Shown here piece after piece: positions 1 to 8,286 of a DNA stretch of 64,000 bases (positions within the stretch are counted from its first letter, which is position 1; each line of letters begins with the position of its first letter). The notes under the pieces were generated by a model. It searched no databases. It had not been told where the DNA came from and worked only from the letters and a program-made list of their open reading frames with translations. The stretch covers positions 1,116,001 to 1,180,000 of the forward strand of contig CP030887.1 in assembly GCA_006969905.1 (NCBI GenBank), written 5' to 3'. The translations under genes and the position numbers were made by a program. This DNA comes from Balneolaceae bacterium (GTDB lineage Bacteria; Bacteroidota; Rhodothermia; Balneolales; Balneolaceae).

Positions 1-401
1 TGGTGTAGCAGATTACCAATGGTTATCGGTTTATCGAATTCGGGAAATTCGGGAATATAAGTTTGAATGTTATCATCCTCAGAAAGAACACCTTGCTCGG
101 CGAGTAAAGCGATGGAGTACCCGGCAAATTGCTTGGCTAGCGATGCGAGATCAAACAATGTGCTAGGGGTGATTGGAACATCATAATCCAGATTCGCAAG
201 CCCATACCCCTTATTAAGGATAATTTCTTTGTCTTTTACTACAAGTACAGCCGAACCGGGTGTGTTTTCAGATACGTTTTCAAGAAGCAATGAATCTACT
301 TTTTGATGTAGTTCTTTGGGTTGAATCTGAGATACGACTGATGCCGAAAAGACGATTAAAAACAGAAATAATTTGGAGAAAAAGAGGGTTAATTTTTTCA
401 T
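1..401 (-). CDS. serine hydrolase, beta-lactamase family (N-terminal part, runs off the window)
   Basis: This is the first ~133 codons of a secreted serine hydrolase; the 3' part lies outside the window. It starts with ATG at 401 and a hydrophobic signal peptide (MKKLTLFFSKLFLFLIVFS). The body resembles class C beta-lactamase / D-alanyl-D-alanine peptidase-like proteins. It has a GSAVLVVKDKEIILNKGYG strand pair and a catalytic SxxK box (LASLAKQFAG, Ser and Lys of S-L-A-K). The later Tyr and His/Lys motifs would be off the edge. Two full-length relatives lie at 4281-5354 and 6425-7645. Substrate unknown; antibiotic hydrolysis should not be assumed. Confidence 0.8.
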   Translation of the reverse strand, partial: MKKLTLFFSKLFLFLIVFSASVVSQIQPKELHQKVDSLLLENVSENTPGSAVLVVKDKEIILNKGYGLANLDYDVPITPSTLFDLASLAKQFAGYSIALLAEQGVLSEDDNIQTYIPEFPEFDKPITIGNLLH

Positions 402-568
402 ACTCGGATTAAGTTTTTGCTACTCTGACAGTCACTTATCATACATAACAAGGTTACAAATTTTCAATTCTTATTTTTTGAAACTAATCGCAATACTACA
501 AACTGTAGTGTTTGTTTCAAAATTTTAGAATTGGGAGGAGAAAAACTTTTCTCTGTTTATTTTCCGCC

Positions 569-1237
569 ATGGAAAAAACTCAAAAGAAAATCAAAAAGCC
601 CTGGCCTATAAAGGAAGCGATGCAGCAGGTGTATAGTGAGCATCTTTGGGGTGGAGATGAATTTGATTTCTATTCAGGAGAGGGTTCGCATGCGATAGGG
701 CTTATAGAACCGTATGTGGAAGCAGTAGTTTCTTTTTTAACGAACTTTGAAGAACCAATTTCAGTGTGTGATTTAGGGTGTGGTGATTTTAACGTAGGAA
801 TGAAACTTGTTGAATACACACAGAAGTATGTTGCCATAGATATTGTACCCGAATTGGTTGATAGAAATAAAAAACTATTCGAACAGGATAATCTTGAGTT
901 TCGATGCCTGGATATTGCTAAAGATGCGTTGCCTGTAGCTGATTGTGCAATAGTGAAGCAAGTGCTTCAGCATCTGTCAAATAAGGAAGTTCAACAGGTG
1001 GTGGAAAAGTTACAGAACTACAAATATGTACTTCTTACAGAGCATGTGCCAGAAGGAGAATTCGAAGCTAATCTTGATATTATATCCGGGCAGGGCACAC
1101 GGCTTAAGAAGAACAGTGGAATAAACTTGTTGGCCTCACCTTTCAACTTAAAGGTGAAAGAAGAAAGGGAGTTACTTTCAATCAATTTGGAAGAGGGAAA
1201 GGGAGTTATTGAAACGAGGCTCTTCACAATTTTCTAA
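569..1237 (+). CDS. class I SAM-dependent methyltransferase
   Basis: A 222-residue cytosolic protein with a Rossmann-type methyltransferase fold. Motif I is VCDLGCGDFNVG and is followed by an acidic motif II strand (YVAIDIVPELVD). Later strands read FRCLDIAKDALP and CAIVKQVLQHLS, as in small-molecule or protein methyltransferases. I place the start at ATG 569. The frame is open back to a TTG at 512, but the extra 19 residues do not look like part of the fold. A GGAGGAG stretch near 534 is too far upstream to settle the start. Substrate not recognisable. It stands alone, divergent from the serine hydrolase at 401. Confidence 0.75.
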   Translation: MEKTQKKIKKPWPIKEAMQQVYSEHLWGGDEFDFYSGEGSHAIGLIEPYVEAVVSFLTNFEEPISVCDLGCGDFNVGMKLVEYTQKYVAIDIVPELVDRNKKLFEQDNLEFRCLDIAKDALPVADCAIVKQVLQHLSNKEVQQVVEKLQNYKYVLLTEHVPEGEFEANLDIISGQGTRLKKNSGINLLASPFNLKVKEERELLSINLEEGKGVIETRLFTIF

Positions 1238-1335
1238 GAAATCATGTAACTATTTTAAATCCTTTGCGACTTTATTTGTTTCAGGTGTGTCATACCACTG
1301 TTAGCGCGCAAACATGAATTCCAAAAGTATTTCTT

Positions 1336-1968
1336 TTGACGAACTCTGAATTTACTGACTTACTGAAACCGCATTATAACGATGCGGTTAACTACAGCAG
1401 GGCACTTTGCTCCGGTTCTACCAAAGCCGAAGCAGAAGACGTTCTGCAACAAGCCTTATTAAAAGCTTTCGAGAAAATTGATTCGCTTAAAGATGAGACA
1501 AAATTCAGAAGCTGGTTTTTTCAGATTATTACCCGGTGCTTTTATAACGCTGTACGTAAACCATTTTGGAGCAGGTTTGTGTCGCTGAACTCAGATAAGG
1601 GCGAAGCCGCATTCACTATATTTGAGGACGATTTTTTTGAAGAAAACCAAGTATTAATCGGAGCATTGTCTAAGCTCGAAAAGAAAGAACGGGCTGCTTT
1701 ACTTCTGTTCGAAATAGGAGGCTTTTCAATCAAAGAGATCACAGATATGCAAAAAGAGAAAAGCGAATCAGCGGTAAAATCGAGGTTAAGCCGTACAAGA
1801 AAAAAACTTGAAGAATTCATGGTAACGCTTGAGCAGGAGTCAGATTCAACTCTGAAATCGATCAAGCTTAATATCGTACAGAAGCAAAATATTGCATCTC
1901 AACGAACAACTAAAGACCTATACCATGAGACCTCTAACGTTATCAAGGAAATCAAATCCATTGGGTGA
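1336..1968 (+). CDS. ECF-type RNA polymerase sigma factor
   Basis: A 210-residue sigma-70 family protein with only regions 2 and 4. Region 2 is at about 30-75 (AEDVLQQALLKAFEKIDSL then KFRSWFFQIITRCFYN). Region 4 is at about 110-165, with a helix-turn-helix (FSIKEITDMQKEKSESAVKS) typical of ECF factors. The C-terminus extends about 40 residues past region 4. No ATG is available in frame, because a stop lies just upstream, so the start is probably TTG 1336. A short ATG ORF at 1314 overlaps it in another frame. The stop is four bases before the ATG of the membrane protein at 1973, so the two are almost certainly co-transcribed. That partner is the likely regulator of this sigma factor. Confidence 0.85.
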   Translation: MTNSEFTDLLKPHYNDAVNYSRALCSGSTKAEAEDVLQQALLKAFEKIDSLKDETKFRSWFFQIITRCFYNAVRKPFWSRFVSLNSDKGEAAFTIFEDDFFEENQVLIGALSKLEKKERAALLLFEIGGFSIKEITDMQKEKSESAVKSRLSRTRKKLEEFMVTLEQESDSTLKSIKLNIVQKQNIASQRTTKDLYHETSNVIKEIKSIG

Positions 1969-1972
1969 AGTT

Positions 1973-2833
1973 ATGAACCTACAGGACGCATTCGTAAAAC
2001 TTAAGCAAACGAAGCACGATTCTTCTTTCGAAAACCTGGGCGAGTGGTTAAACAATAATTCAAAACCCAGAAAAATGAAATCGATTTATAGAATAGCAGC
2101 CTCTTTTATACTAGCAGGGCTGATCTTTATTGCTTGCTCTATGCCTGTTCAACAGGAAGAAGAAATTGGCTATATGATCAAAGGCCTTGCCTCTGTTGAA
2201 GTAACCAAGCTAAAAACCAACCTTGCCCAAATCCCAAATATTAATCTTTCTGAACTTAGTTTAAGTCAGGTAATATTTGAAGAAGAAGAAAGCGGCGAAG
2301 CCAGCCCATCAAAACTCACAGAAGTTATCATGGTGTTGCCTGAAGCTAATTATGAAGCAGCACTAAACAAGAAGGCAAGTTTAGCTGGCGCTTTCGACTT
2401 TGAGTCTTTAGAAATTTTGCCTATTGAAGAAACCGTTGAGCGACCACTGTATGAAGTGGCATTAAAAACGACATTCGACTTAAAACTAAGAAATGACTTA
2501 CCAGACTCATTGATTGCAAAGAGAATTGATAAGTTTCTCCATGACAATAGTTCAATACAGGGGAACAGCAAAGTACACACGGATGAGAATGGAGTTCGAT
2601 ATGTTGAAATCGTAATTGAAGATGCTCTTGACGGTGCAAAAGAATTAGGCATCAAGTTTAATAGAGATGCTAATGCAAACATTCAGCTTAAGAGAGGAAT
2701 AGAATCGTTACATCAGGACTTATCTCAAAAAAATAATTTCATACTTCTGGATTCATTAGAGATGAATGCTATAAATGAGGAGGAAGCAAAAGAGATCAAG
2801 CTTCATTACGAAGAAAAGAAAAACAATAAATAG
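1973..2833 (+). CDS. membrane-anchored protein co-transcribed with the ECF sigma factor
   Basis: A 286-residue protein not matched to a named family. Residues 1-35 are a short polar cytosolic part. Residues about 40-56 (IYRIAASFILAGLIFIACS) form one hydrophobic segment. The remaining ~225 residues are acidic and should lie outside the membrane. This N-in, single-span layout directly after an ECF sigma gene is what anti-sigma factors or their cofactors look like, but no zinc-binding HxxxCxxC motif is present. The frame opens earlier (1892), but ATG 1973 fits translational coupling to the sigma stop at 1968. A terminator follows at 2864. Role in sigma control is inferred from position only. Confidence 0.6.
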   Translation: MNLQDAFVKLKQTKHDSSFENLGEWLNNNSKPRKMKSIYRIAASFILAGLIFIACSMPVQQEEEIGYMIKGLASVEVTKLKTNLAQIPNINLSELSLSQVIFEEEESGEASPSKLTEVIMVLPEANYEAALNKKASLAGAFDFESLEILPIEETVERPLYEVALKTTFDLKLRNDLPDSLIAKRIDKFLHDNSSIQGNSKVHTDENGVRYVEIVIEDALDGAKELGIKFNRDANANIQLKRGIESLHQDLSQKNNFILLDSLEMNAINEEEAKEIKLHYEEKKNNK

Positions 2834-2863
2834 CACTACAGACTAGGATTGAGTAAAGACAAG

Positions 2864-2896
2864 AGCGAAGGGTTAATTCCTTCGCTTTTCTTTTTT
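2864..2896 (+). terminator. intrinsic terminator after the ECF sigma operon
   Basis: An 8-bp perfect stem (AGCGAAGG at 2864-2871 with CCTTCGCT at 2879-2886) and a 7-base loop are followed by TTTTCTTTTTT. It lies 31 bases after the stop of the membrane protein and reads in its direction. It ends at the stop codon of the convergent gene. Confidence 0.8.
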
Positions 2897-3401
2897 AGCC
2901 GTTATTTTTTTTCTTTAGATACTCAATTAACTTGCCTTTCTTATCAGCTTTGATAAGGCGTTTTATTTCTCTGGATTTTTTTGGAGACCCTGGAAGCTCC
3001 ATAACATTAAGTACAGTACGTATCCCTTCAGCCATACCAGTATATTTTTCTATCTCAAAATCCGAAAGTATGATTGCTCTGGCCCATCCACCCAAAAATG
3101 GAACCATCAGGTTTTTGGTATCAACAGAAATTACTTCGCTGTGATACATAGTATAAGAAATGGAAAGAGTAGGTGTGCCAGTAAGCCACTTAATCAAAAA
3201 AGAATTTACCTGATTTCTTTTTTTTTCTTCTTTATTAATTGGAGTAGATTCCAACCATCCCACACATTCAACGACTAAATCGTGATAGGGAGCATAATCT
3301 TCTTTATCAATGAGTCTGATATTTTCAGGAATAGTGCAGCTTTGAGAATAAACTGATGCCGAGCTCAGAATCAGTAAAATAACCAAGAATATTACCTTCA
3401 T
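2895..3401 (-). CDS. hypothetical exported protein
   Basis: A 168-residue protein with a clear signal peptide (MKVIFLVILLILSSASVYS, cleavage likely before QSC). The mature part is mixed alpha/beta with a basic, lysine-rich C-terminus ending KGKLIEYLKKKNNG. One Cys near the new N-terminus (QSC) and one in VVECVGW could form a disulfide. I do not recognise the family. It stands alone and converges on the ECF sigma operon. Confidence 0.6.
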   Translation of the reverse strand: MKVIFLVILLILSSASVYSQSCTIPENIRLIDKEDYAPYHDLVVECVGWLESTPINKEEKKRNQVNSFLIKWLTGTPTLSISYTMYHSEVISVDTKNLMVPFLGGWARAIILSDFEIEKYTGMAEGIRTVLNVMELPGSPKKSREIKRLIKADKKGKLIEYLKKKNNG

Positions 3402-3429
3402 ATAAAATTAATTATTTAGCTCAATATAT

Positions 3430-4284
3430 TTAACATCTCAAAAGATTACCCAATTCCAGTTCTTTACCAGCAGAACTTCTTAAACCTAATGTAGTGCTTT
3501 CAAAATGCTTCGGAAATCCCGGACTTTTTGAAAGCACTTTTTTTAGGTCTTGTAATGAAAGCTGAGGAGAATAGGTATTTAGGATAAAAAAACGATCCTC
3601 TGAATGAAGAACTTTCATTGCATTTTCTACCAACTCGGGAAGATCCCGATTCAGTTTCCAGTTTTTGCCTTTGGGCCCTAGTCCAAAAATGGGCGGGTCC
3701 ATAATGATACCATGATAAATATCTCCCCTTCGAACCGATTTCTCTACAAATTTACGGGCATCTTCCACAATCCATCTTATGCTGTCAATGCTATTTAGTT
3801 CTGCATTTTCTCTTGCCCAGGTTACTGCGCTTTTAACGGAATCAACATGAGTTACTTCAGCGCCGGAAAGGTTTGCAGCAAGAGAAGCACCTCCGGTATA
3901 AGCAAAAAGGTTAAGTACTTTTGGTTTAATTCCAGACTCTGTCAGAGAAGCACAACGATCAGCAATAAAGTCCCAATTAGCAGCCTGTTCGGGGAAAACC
4001 CCCAGATGTTTGAATGTACCCTGACTTAGTTTGAACCTTATTGAATTTTCCCCAAAAGTATATTCAATAGTGAAATCACCGATTTGTTTATCCCAGTTTC
4101 CCGTTTGGTTTTTTTGTTCTTCAAAAAAAATATCTGCCTTACGCCATTGTTCTTTCGAAAGAGAAGGACTTGATAAGGCAGAAGGTTCTGGCCGATCTGC
4201 TATGAGTTCTCCAAACCGTTCAAGCTTTCGTCCATTCCCAAAATCGATGAGTTCGTAATCAGTCCAGTTTTTGGGATATTTCAT
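3430..4284 (-). CDS. class I SAM-dependent methyltransferase, RlmI/RlmK-like
   Basis: A 284-residue methyltransferase of the group that contains the 23S rRNA cytosine methyltransferases. The SAM motif is VLNLFAYTGGASLAANLSGA (about 122-141), followed by EVTHVDSVKSAVTWARENAE. The catalytic-loop motif is IIMDPPIFGLGPKGKNWKL. The usual N-terminal PUA domain is absent, and the N-terminal ~100 residues instead form a short beta-rich part. RNA is the likely substrate by family, but the exact base is unknown. ATG 4284 overlaps the stop of the upstream serine hydrolase by four bases (ATGA), so the two are translationally coupled. Confidence 0.75.
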   Translation of the reverse strand: MKYPKNWTDYELIDFGNGRKLERFGELIADRPEPSALSSPSLSKEQWRKADIFFEEQKNQTGNWDKQIGDFTIEYTFGENSIRFKLSQGTFKHLGVFPEQAANWDFIADRCASLTESGIKPKVLNLFAYTGGASLAANLSGAEVTHVDSVKSAVTWARENAELNSIDSIRWIVEDARKFVEKSVRRGDIYHGIIMDPPIFGLGPKGKNWKLNRDLPELVENAMKVLHSEDRFFILNTYSPQLSLQDLKKVLSKSPGFPKHFESTTLGLRSSAGKELELGNLLRC

Positions 4285-5354
4285 TTGTCTGTGTTCAGAA
4301 ATACATCAGCAATTTTAAAATGCAAATTATCAAATCCCACTCTCGAACGATTAATTGCATAAGCAATAACCATACGGTGCCGTTTATTGATGAGAAACAT
4401 AGTGCTTCCACCTACCGAGCCTCCTGAATGCCCTACCCAGTGTGTGTTATTATGCTGAAGATAAGACCAGCCCATTCCATAATTGGTCGTTTCACCATTC
4501 GCAGTCTGCTGGGGAAACATAAGTTCTTGTTGGGTTTTCTCATTCAGGTAATTATAGTCTAAGTGGGCTTCCCCAAAAAGGATAAGGTCTTCTGTGGTTC
4601 CAATAAATCCACCTCCGGCCCATTTATAACTGTTATCTACATAGGGGGCTTTCTTGTTGCGACCCCCCGACCATTCATAGAATTTAGTCCGGTTTGGAAT
4701 ATCTTCATCTGCCCAGTCAGCTTCGGTATTATTCATTCCTAAATGATCAAATACGACCGAGTTCATGTAAGGTAAAAAATCGTATCCCGAAGCACCCTCA
4801 ATTACTGCACTGATCAGGTTCCATCCGTAACTGGAGTAGCGGTAACTAGTGCCGGGCTCAAAAAGTAAAGGGTCGTCTTTGAAGATCTCTAAACCCTCAT
4901 TTATGGTTTCATATTTTTTACGACTCATAAACTCACTTCCATGGTAATGTCTTATCCCGGCAGTATGTCCAGCTACCTGGCGAACAGTAATAGGCCAGTT
5001 TTTTACCGGAAAATGGGGAACGTATGTTTGAATGGCCTGGTCGGGGTCAACCTTACCTTCCTGCATCAGCACACCCAGCGCTGATGCAGTTAGTGTTTTA
5101 GAAACACTACCAATACGAAATTTGGTTTTGGACGGATCAACAGGAACCTGGTTTTTAAGGTCAGAGTAACCATATCCCTTTGACCAGATCATTTCATTAC
5201 CCAGATATATAGAGATAGCCATTCCGGGAACAGATTTCTCATTTACAAATGCCTGAACTATGGAATCTGCTTTTTGAATAAAATGGTTTTGAGCCTGAAT
5301 TGAACTTTGCAGAAGTACAATATTAATCAATATAAATAATGCAGTTTTTTTCAT
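4281..5354 (-). CDS. secreted serine hydrolase, beta-lactamase/penicillin-binding-protein family
   Basis: A 357-residue protein of the class C beta-lactamase fold with an N-terminal signal peptide (MKKTALFILINIVLLQSSIQAQ). Motif 1 is FRIGSVSKTLTASALG with the SxxK nucleophile pair. The tyrosine motif lies in YRYSSYGWNLISAVIEG, where the usual YxN reads YSS. The third motif is HSGGSVGGSTMF, the HxG form found in esterases and peptidases of this group. By family it could be a D-amino-acid peptidase, an esterase or a cell-wall hydrolase. It is the first gene of a two-gene unit with the methyltransferase at 3430. Confidence 0.8.
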   Translation of the reverse strand: MKKTALFILINIVLLQSSIQAQNHFIQKADSIVQAFVNEKSVPGMAISIYLGNEMIWSKGYGYSDLKNQVPVDPSKTKFRIGSVSKTLTASALGVLMQEGKVDPDQAIQTYVPHFPVKNWPITVRQVAGHTAGIRHYHGSEFMSRKKYETINEGLEIFKDDPLLFEPGTSYRYSSYGWNLISAVIEGASGYDFLPYMNSVVFDHLGMNNTEADWADEDIPNRTKFYEWSGGRNKKAPYVDNSYKWAGGGFIGTTEDLILFGEAHLDYNYLNEKTQQELMFPQQTANGETTNYGMGWSYLQHNNTHWVGHSGGSVGGSTMFLINKRHRMVIAYAINRSRVGFDNLHFKIADVFLNTDK

Positions 5355-5375
5355 GGCAAGGTGCTTTTAAAGGAT

Positions 5376-6038
5376 TTAGACAAGATCAAAGATTTTATCC
5401 GATTCATAAATATTATTTAAATGTTTTTGATTCCTGTTAAGATGGTTAATCATAGCTTTTGCTACGATTTCAGCATGAATCGGGCGATATTTTCGTATAC
5501 CGGGAACCCATGAGAAGAGCTTAGCGAAAATGATCCCTATTCTTTCTCCAAACCGGGATTCTTTTCTGTCCCCATCTAAAAAAGAAGGTCTGAAAATAGC
5601 CAGAGATTTAAATCCCAGGTTTTGTACAGCTTCGTCCAATTCTCCTTTCATACGCAGGTAGAAATTTTTACTGTTTGACCGGGCACCTACTGATGAAACC
5701 AGTGCGTAACCGGTAACGTTGTTTTGTGCTGCTACCCTCGCCACATTGTATTGGTAAGTATTATCTATTTTGTATTGTTCTTCTTCGCTTCCGGCTTTAG
5801 CAAGGGTTGTACCTAAGGCAGAAAAGAGATGATCTCCCTGTACCAGCTTTGACCATTTTTCCGGCGAATCAAAATCAATAATATGCTCTTCAAGTTTTGG
5901 ATGCTCAGTTCCGGTGCTTCTTCTGTGCAGAACCAATACTTTCGAGTACCGGCTATCACTTAATAACTGCTGAAGAAGATGAGAGCCAACCAACCCGGTT
6001 GCTCCAATTATAATGGCTGTTTTAGTGTGTGTTTTCAT
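5376..6038 (-). CDS. NAD(P)-binding atypical short-chain dehydrogenase (HTATIP2-like)
   Basis: A 220-residue Rossmann protein with a TGxxGxxG dinucleotide site at the N-terminus (AIIIGATGLVGSHLLQQLL). Further family signatures are HLFSALGTT, a conserved VSSVGARSNSKNFYLRMKGELD segment carrying the YxxxK-like Tyr/Lys pair, and FRPSFLDGDR. Together these match NAD(P)H-binding proteins related to HTATIP2 and YbjT. Substrate unknown. It is 21 bases upstream of the serine hydrolase at 5354, so a shared transcript is possible. Confidence 0.75.
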   Translation of the reverse strand: MKTHTKTAIIIGATGLVGSHLLQQLLSDSRYSKVLVLHRRSTGTEHPKLEEHIIDFDSPEKWSKLVQGDHLFSALGTTLAKAGSEEEQYKIDNTYQYNVARVAAQNNVTGYALVSSVGARSNSKNFYLRMKGELDEAVQNLGFKSLAIFRPSFLDGDRKESRFGERIGIIFAKLFSWVPGIRKYRPIHAEIVAKAMINHLNRNQKHLNNIYESDKIFDLV

Positions 6039-6157
6039 GTCGAAGTTTACACAATGAGAAGGTTAATCTAAATCAAAAATCTCAGCATATTCATCGTTCC
6101 TTCACAAAAGGGTTTTAGAATCAATTAGAGAGAAGTAAAATTTAAAAAGGAGGGAGT

Positions 6158-6412
6158 ATGCCTATCACCAGAAAGCATAATCAAAACTTGATTATAGACA
6201 TCATTTCATTTTTGAACCTGGTTCTTTTAATTATTACCGGTTCAGTTATGTACTTTATTTTACCTCATGGAAGCCGCGATAAAGAATGGCTTGGTTTAAC
6301 CCGGCATGAATGGGGCGACATTCATTTCTGGGTTGCTATACTATTTGTAGTAGTTATTGGTGTTCATTTAGTATTACACTGGAAGTGGATTAAGTATTCA
6401 GTGAAACATTAA
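6158..6412 (+). CDS. small two-span membrane protein, DUF4405-like
   Basis: An 84-residue membrane protein with a good Shine-Dalgarno (AAGGAGGGAG) just before ATG 6158. Two transmembrane helices are visible: about 13-33 (IISFLNLVLLIITGSVMYFI) and about 53-73 (IHFWVAILFVVVIGVHLVL). The second is followed by HWKWIKY. The spaced histidines (HEWGDIHFW, GVHLVLHW) are typical of DUF4405 proteins, which resemble cytochrome b561-type haem-binding helices. Haem binding is inferred. It lies alone between two minus-strand genes. Confidence 0.65.
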   Translation: MPITRKHNQNLIIDIISFLNLVLLIITGSVMYFILPHGSRDKEWLGLTRHEWGDIHFWVAILFVVVIGVHLVLHWKWIKYSVKH

Positions 6413-6424
6413 GCTAAATACCAG

Positions 6425-7645
6425 TTATTCTATTGCTTCCAGCACCCGTTTTACAACTCCGTTCATTGCGGAGCTTTTGATCCAGCGTGCAACTATTACG
6501 AGATTATTTTCCTGGTCCACATACACCATATTGGTTCCCGAGCCGAGGTGAAAGAAAGCAGATTCCGGTGCATCGGGGAGCCGTTCTTTATTTGTATTTA
6601 AGAACCAGTTCATAAAGCCATAATCTGTTTTTGCTTTGGTTGGAGTTTGAGCCATTTTATTCCACTCTTCCGAAACTAACCGCTCATTTTTCCACTCGCC
6701 ATTATGAAGGGTCAGCAGCCCGAAGCGTGCCTGATCCCTGGCAGATATAAACATCCCACCTCCCCAGTGGCCGCCTCCGCTTACAACCTGTACCTGTTTC
6801 CCGTCCAGAACAATCCATGAGTTTTCATAACCCTGCCAGCGCCAGGTAGGTGAGGCCCCGATTTTGTCCATGATATGTTCGCGAAGTACTTTTGGCAGAG
6901 GTTCCCTCAGCAGGTTAGTAGCGGCTAAAGCCAAAAGATTTACGCGGACATCATTGTACTCGTACACCGTGCCCGGCTCATGGCGTTCTCTGGTTGTCCA
7001 GGTTGACCGGTCCCTGTCAGGGCGGTCCGCCCAATCCGGTTTTCCCCAAAGTGTTCCTTCCCAGTCACTGGTTTGTCGTAACAAATGATTCCAGGTGATT
7101 TTAGAATTATGCTCTCCTTTAAAAGGCTCCACAACTTTTGAAGAACCATAATGATCGGCTTTATTCCTGTTATCATCCCACTCCATTACTAAAATGGGAG
7201 CCATATAAGCATCTACCTTATCATTAACATCCCGGATCAATCCCTGATCATAAGCAAGGCCAACTGTATAAGTAAGAAAGCTTTTGGAGACGCTATGAGT
7301 CATATCAACCCGGAAGGGCTCTCCCCACTCAGCAATAATGTATCCATCTTTGACAATGATTCCGGTTTGAGAACCACGGTCTTTGAAAGGCCCGATTCCA
7401 TACCCAAAGGGTTCGCGACCAAATGTACCGTAATGGTTTTCTTCCATGCTACGCGGATTTACTGACTCCATCCTTTGAGCATATTGAATGGCAGAATCAA
7501 TTAATGCAGCATTTAATCCTACTTCAGAAGGGTTTTTCTTTTCCCAATCACCCCATTTTCCCGGGAAATAATTTTGTGCATTAACAGAAGGAACTGTAAG
7601 CAACAAACAAAATAGAATGATGAAGATACGCTTTGTTGGAAACAT
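6425..7645 (-). CDS. secreted serine hydrolase, beta-lactamase family
   Basis: A 406-residue exported enzyme with a signal peptide (MFPTKRIFIILFCLLLTVPS). The SxxK nucleophile motif sits in MTHSVSKSFLTYTVGLAYDQ. The tyrosine motif is YEYNDVRVNLLALA, a standard YxN. A glycine-rich GGGHWGGGMFISARDQARFG segment and a C-terminal FHLGSGTNMVYVDQENNLVIV strand complete the active-site wall. This looks like the larger class C-type hydrolase family annotated as 6-aminohexanoate-dimer hydrolase-like or esterase. The actual substrate cannot be read from sequence. Confidence 0.8.
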   Translation of the reverse strand: MFPTKRIFIILFCLLLTVPSVNAQNYFPGKWGDWEKKNPSEVGLNAALIDSAIQYAQRMESVNPRSMEENHYGTFGREPFGYGIGPFKDRGSQTGIIVKDGYIIAEWGEPFRVDMTHSVSKSFLTYTVGLAYDQGLIRDVNDKVDAYMAPILVMEWDDNRNKADHYGSSKVVEPFKGEHNSKITWNHLLRQTSDWEGTLWGKPDWADRPDRDRSTWTTRERHEPGTVYEYNDVRVNLLALAATNLLREPLPKVLREHIMDKIGASPTWRWQGYENSWIVLDGKQVQVVSGGGHWGGGMFISARDQARFGLLTLHNGEWKNERLVSEEWNKMAQTPTKAKTDYGFMNWFLNTNKERLPDAPESAFFHLGSGTNMVYVDQENNLVIVARWIKSSAMNGVVKRVLEAIE

Positions 7646-7765
7646 AGAGTTGAGGGTTAGTATAGATGTGGATAAAACTTTATTAGTTTAGAATTCGATT
7701 AGAAAAATTTAATAATTAATTAAAGTGGACGATAAACACTCAAAAGGAAATTAAAGGCTTTAGGT

Positions 7766-8278
7766 ATGAGTGATTATTCTGACATTATACAAATAATTGG
7801 TGCTATGCTGGTTGTATCGTTACTGGTACAGAATGCAAACAGAGCTAATGTTGCAAATACAAAAATATTAATTGAGAGTGAATATGAAAATCAGGTAGCA
7901 ACAGTTGCTCAAGACATTATGGAAGAATCAAAGGCTCTTCCCTTTGACGAACAAACAGTGACAGGTTTTGTGCCTGTTAATATTCCGAATGACTTCTCAA
8001 CCGTGGGCCTAGACGGAGGAGAATCAAGCGACAGAAGTTCATTTGATGACTTTGACGACTACCATGATTGGGTTGGAAAAGTAGAAACAGACCAGGGAGA
8101 ATTTAATGTGGAGGTGCTGGTAAACTATATAGACAACAGCAGCTATGAAGTAGTAGCCACAAGAACTACGTTAAAGCAAATGACTATAAAGTTATCAAGC
8201 CCTTCCCTTACAGAAAGTGACAACAAGACCCCAAAAGAGTATAGCTTCGACTTTATCAGAAGTTATTACGCAGACTAA
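7766..8278 (+). CDS. pilin-like membrane-anchored protein 1
   Basis: A 170-residue protein starting almost directly with one hydrophobic helix (IIQIIGAMLVVSLLVQ, about 7-22), followed by a long amphipathic stretch with NANRANVANTKILIESEYEN. The globular part is acidic (DGGESSDRSSFDDFDDYHDW). This N-terminal spike plus globular head resembles minor pilins/pseudopilins of the PilV/PilW sort. The canonical prepilin leader (G followed by FTLIE) is missing. It is the first gene of a three-gene set with gaps of 8 and 3 bases. I do not recognise a specific family. Confidence 0.55.
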   Translation: MSDYSDIIQIIGAMLVVSLLVQNANRANVANTKILIESEYENQVATVAQDIMEESKALPFDEQTVTGFVPVNIPNDFSTVGLDGGESSDRSSFDDFDDYHDWVGKVETDQGEFNVEVLVNYIDNSSYEVVATRTTLKQMTIKLSSPSLTESDNKTPKEYSFDFIRSYYAD

Positions 8279-8286
8279 AAGAACAA

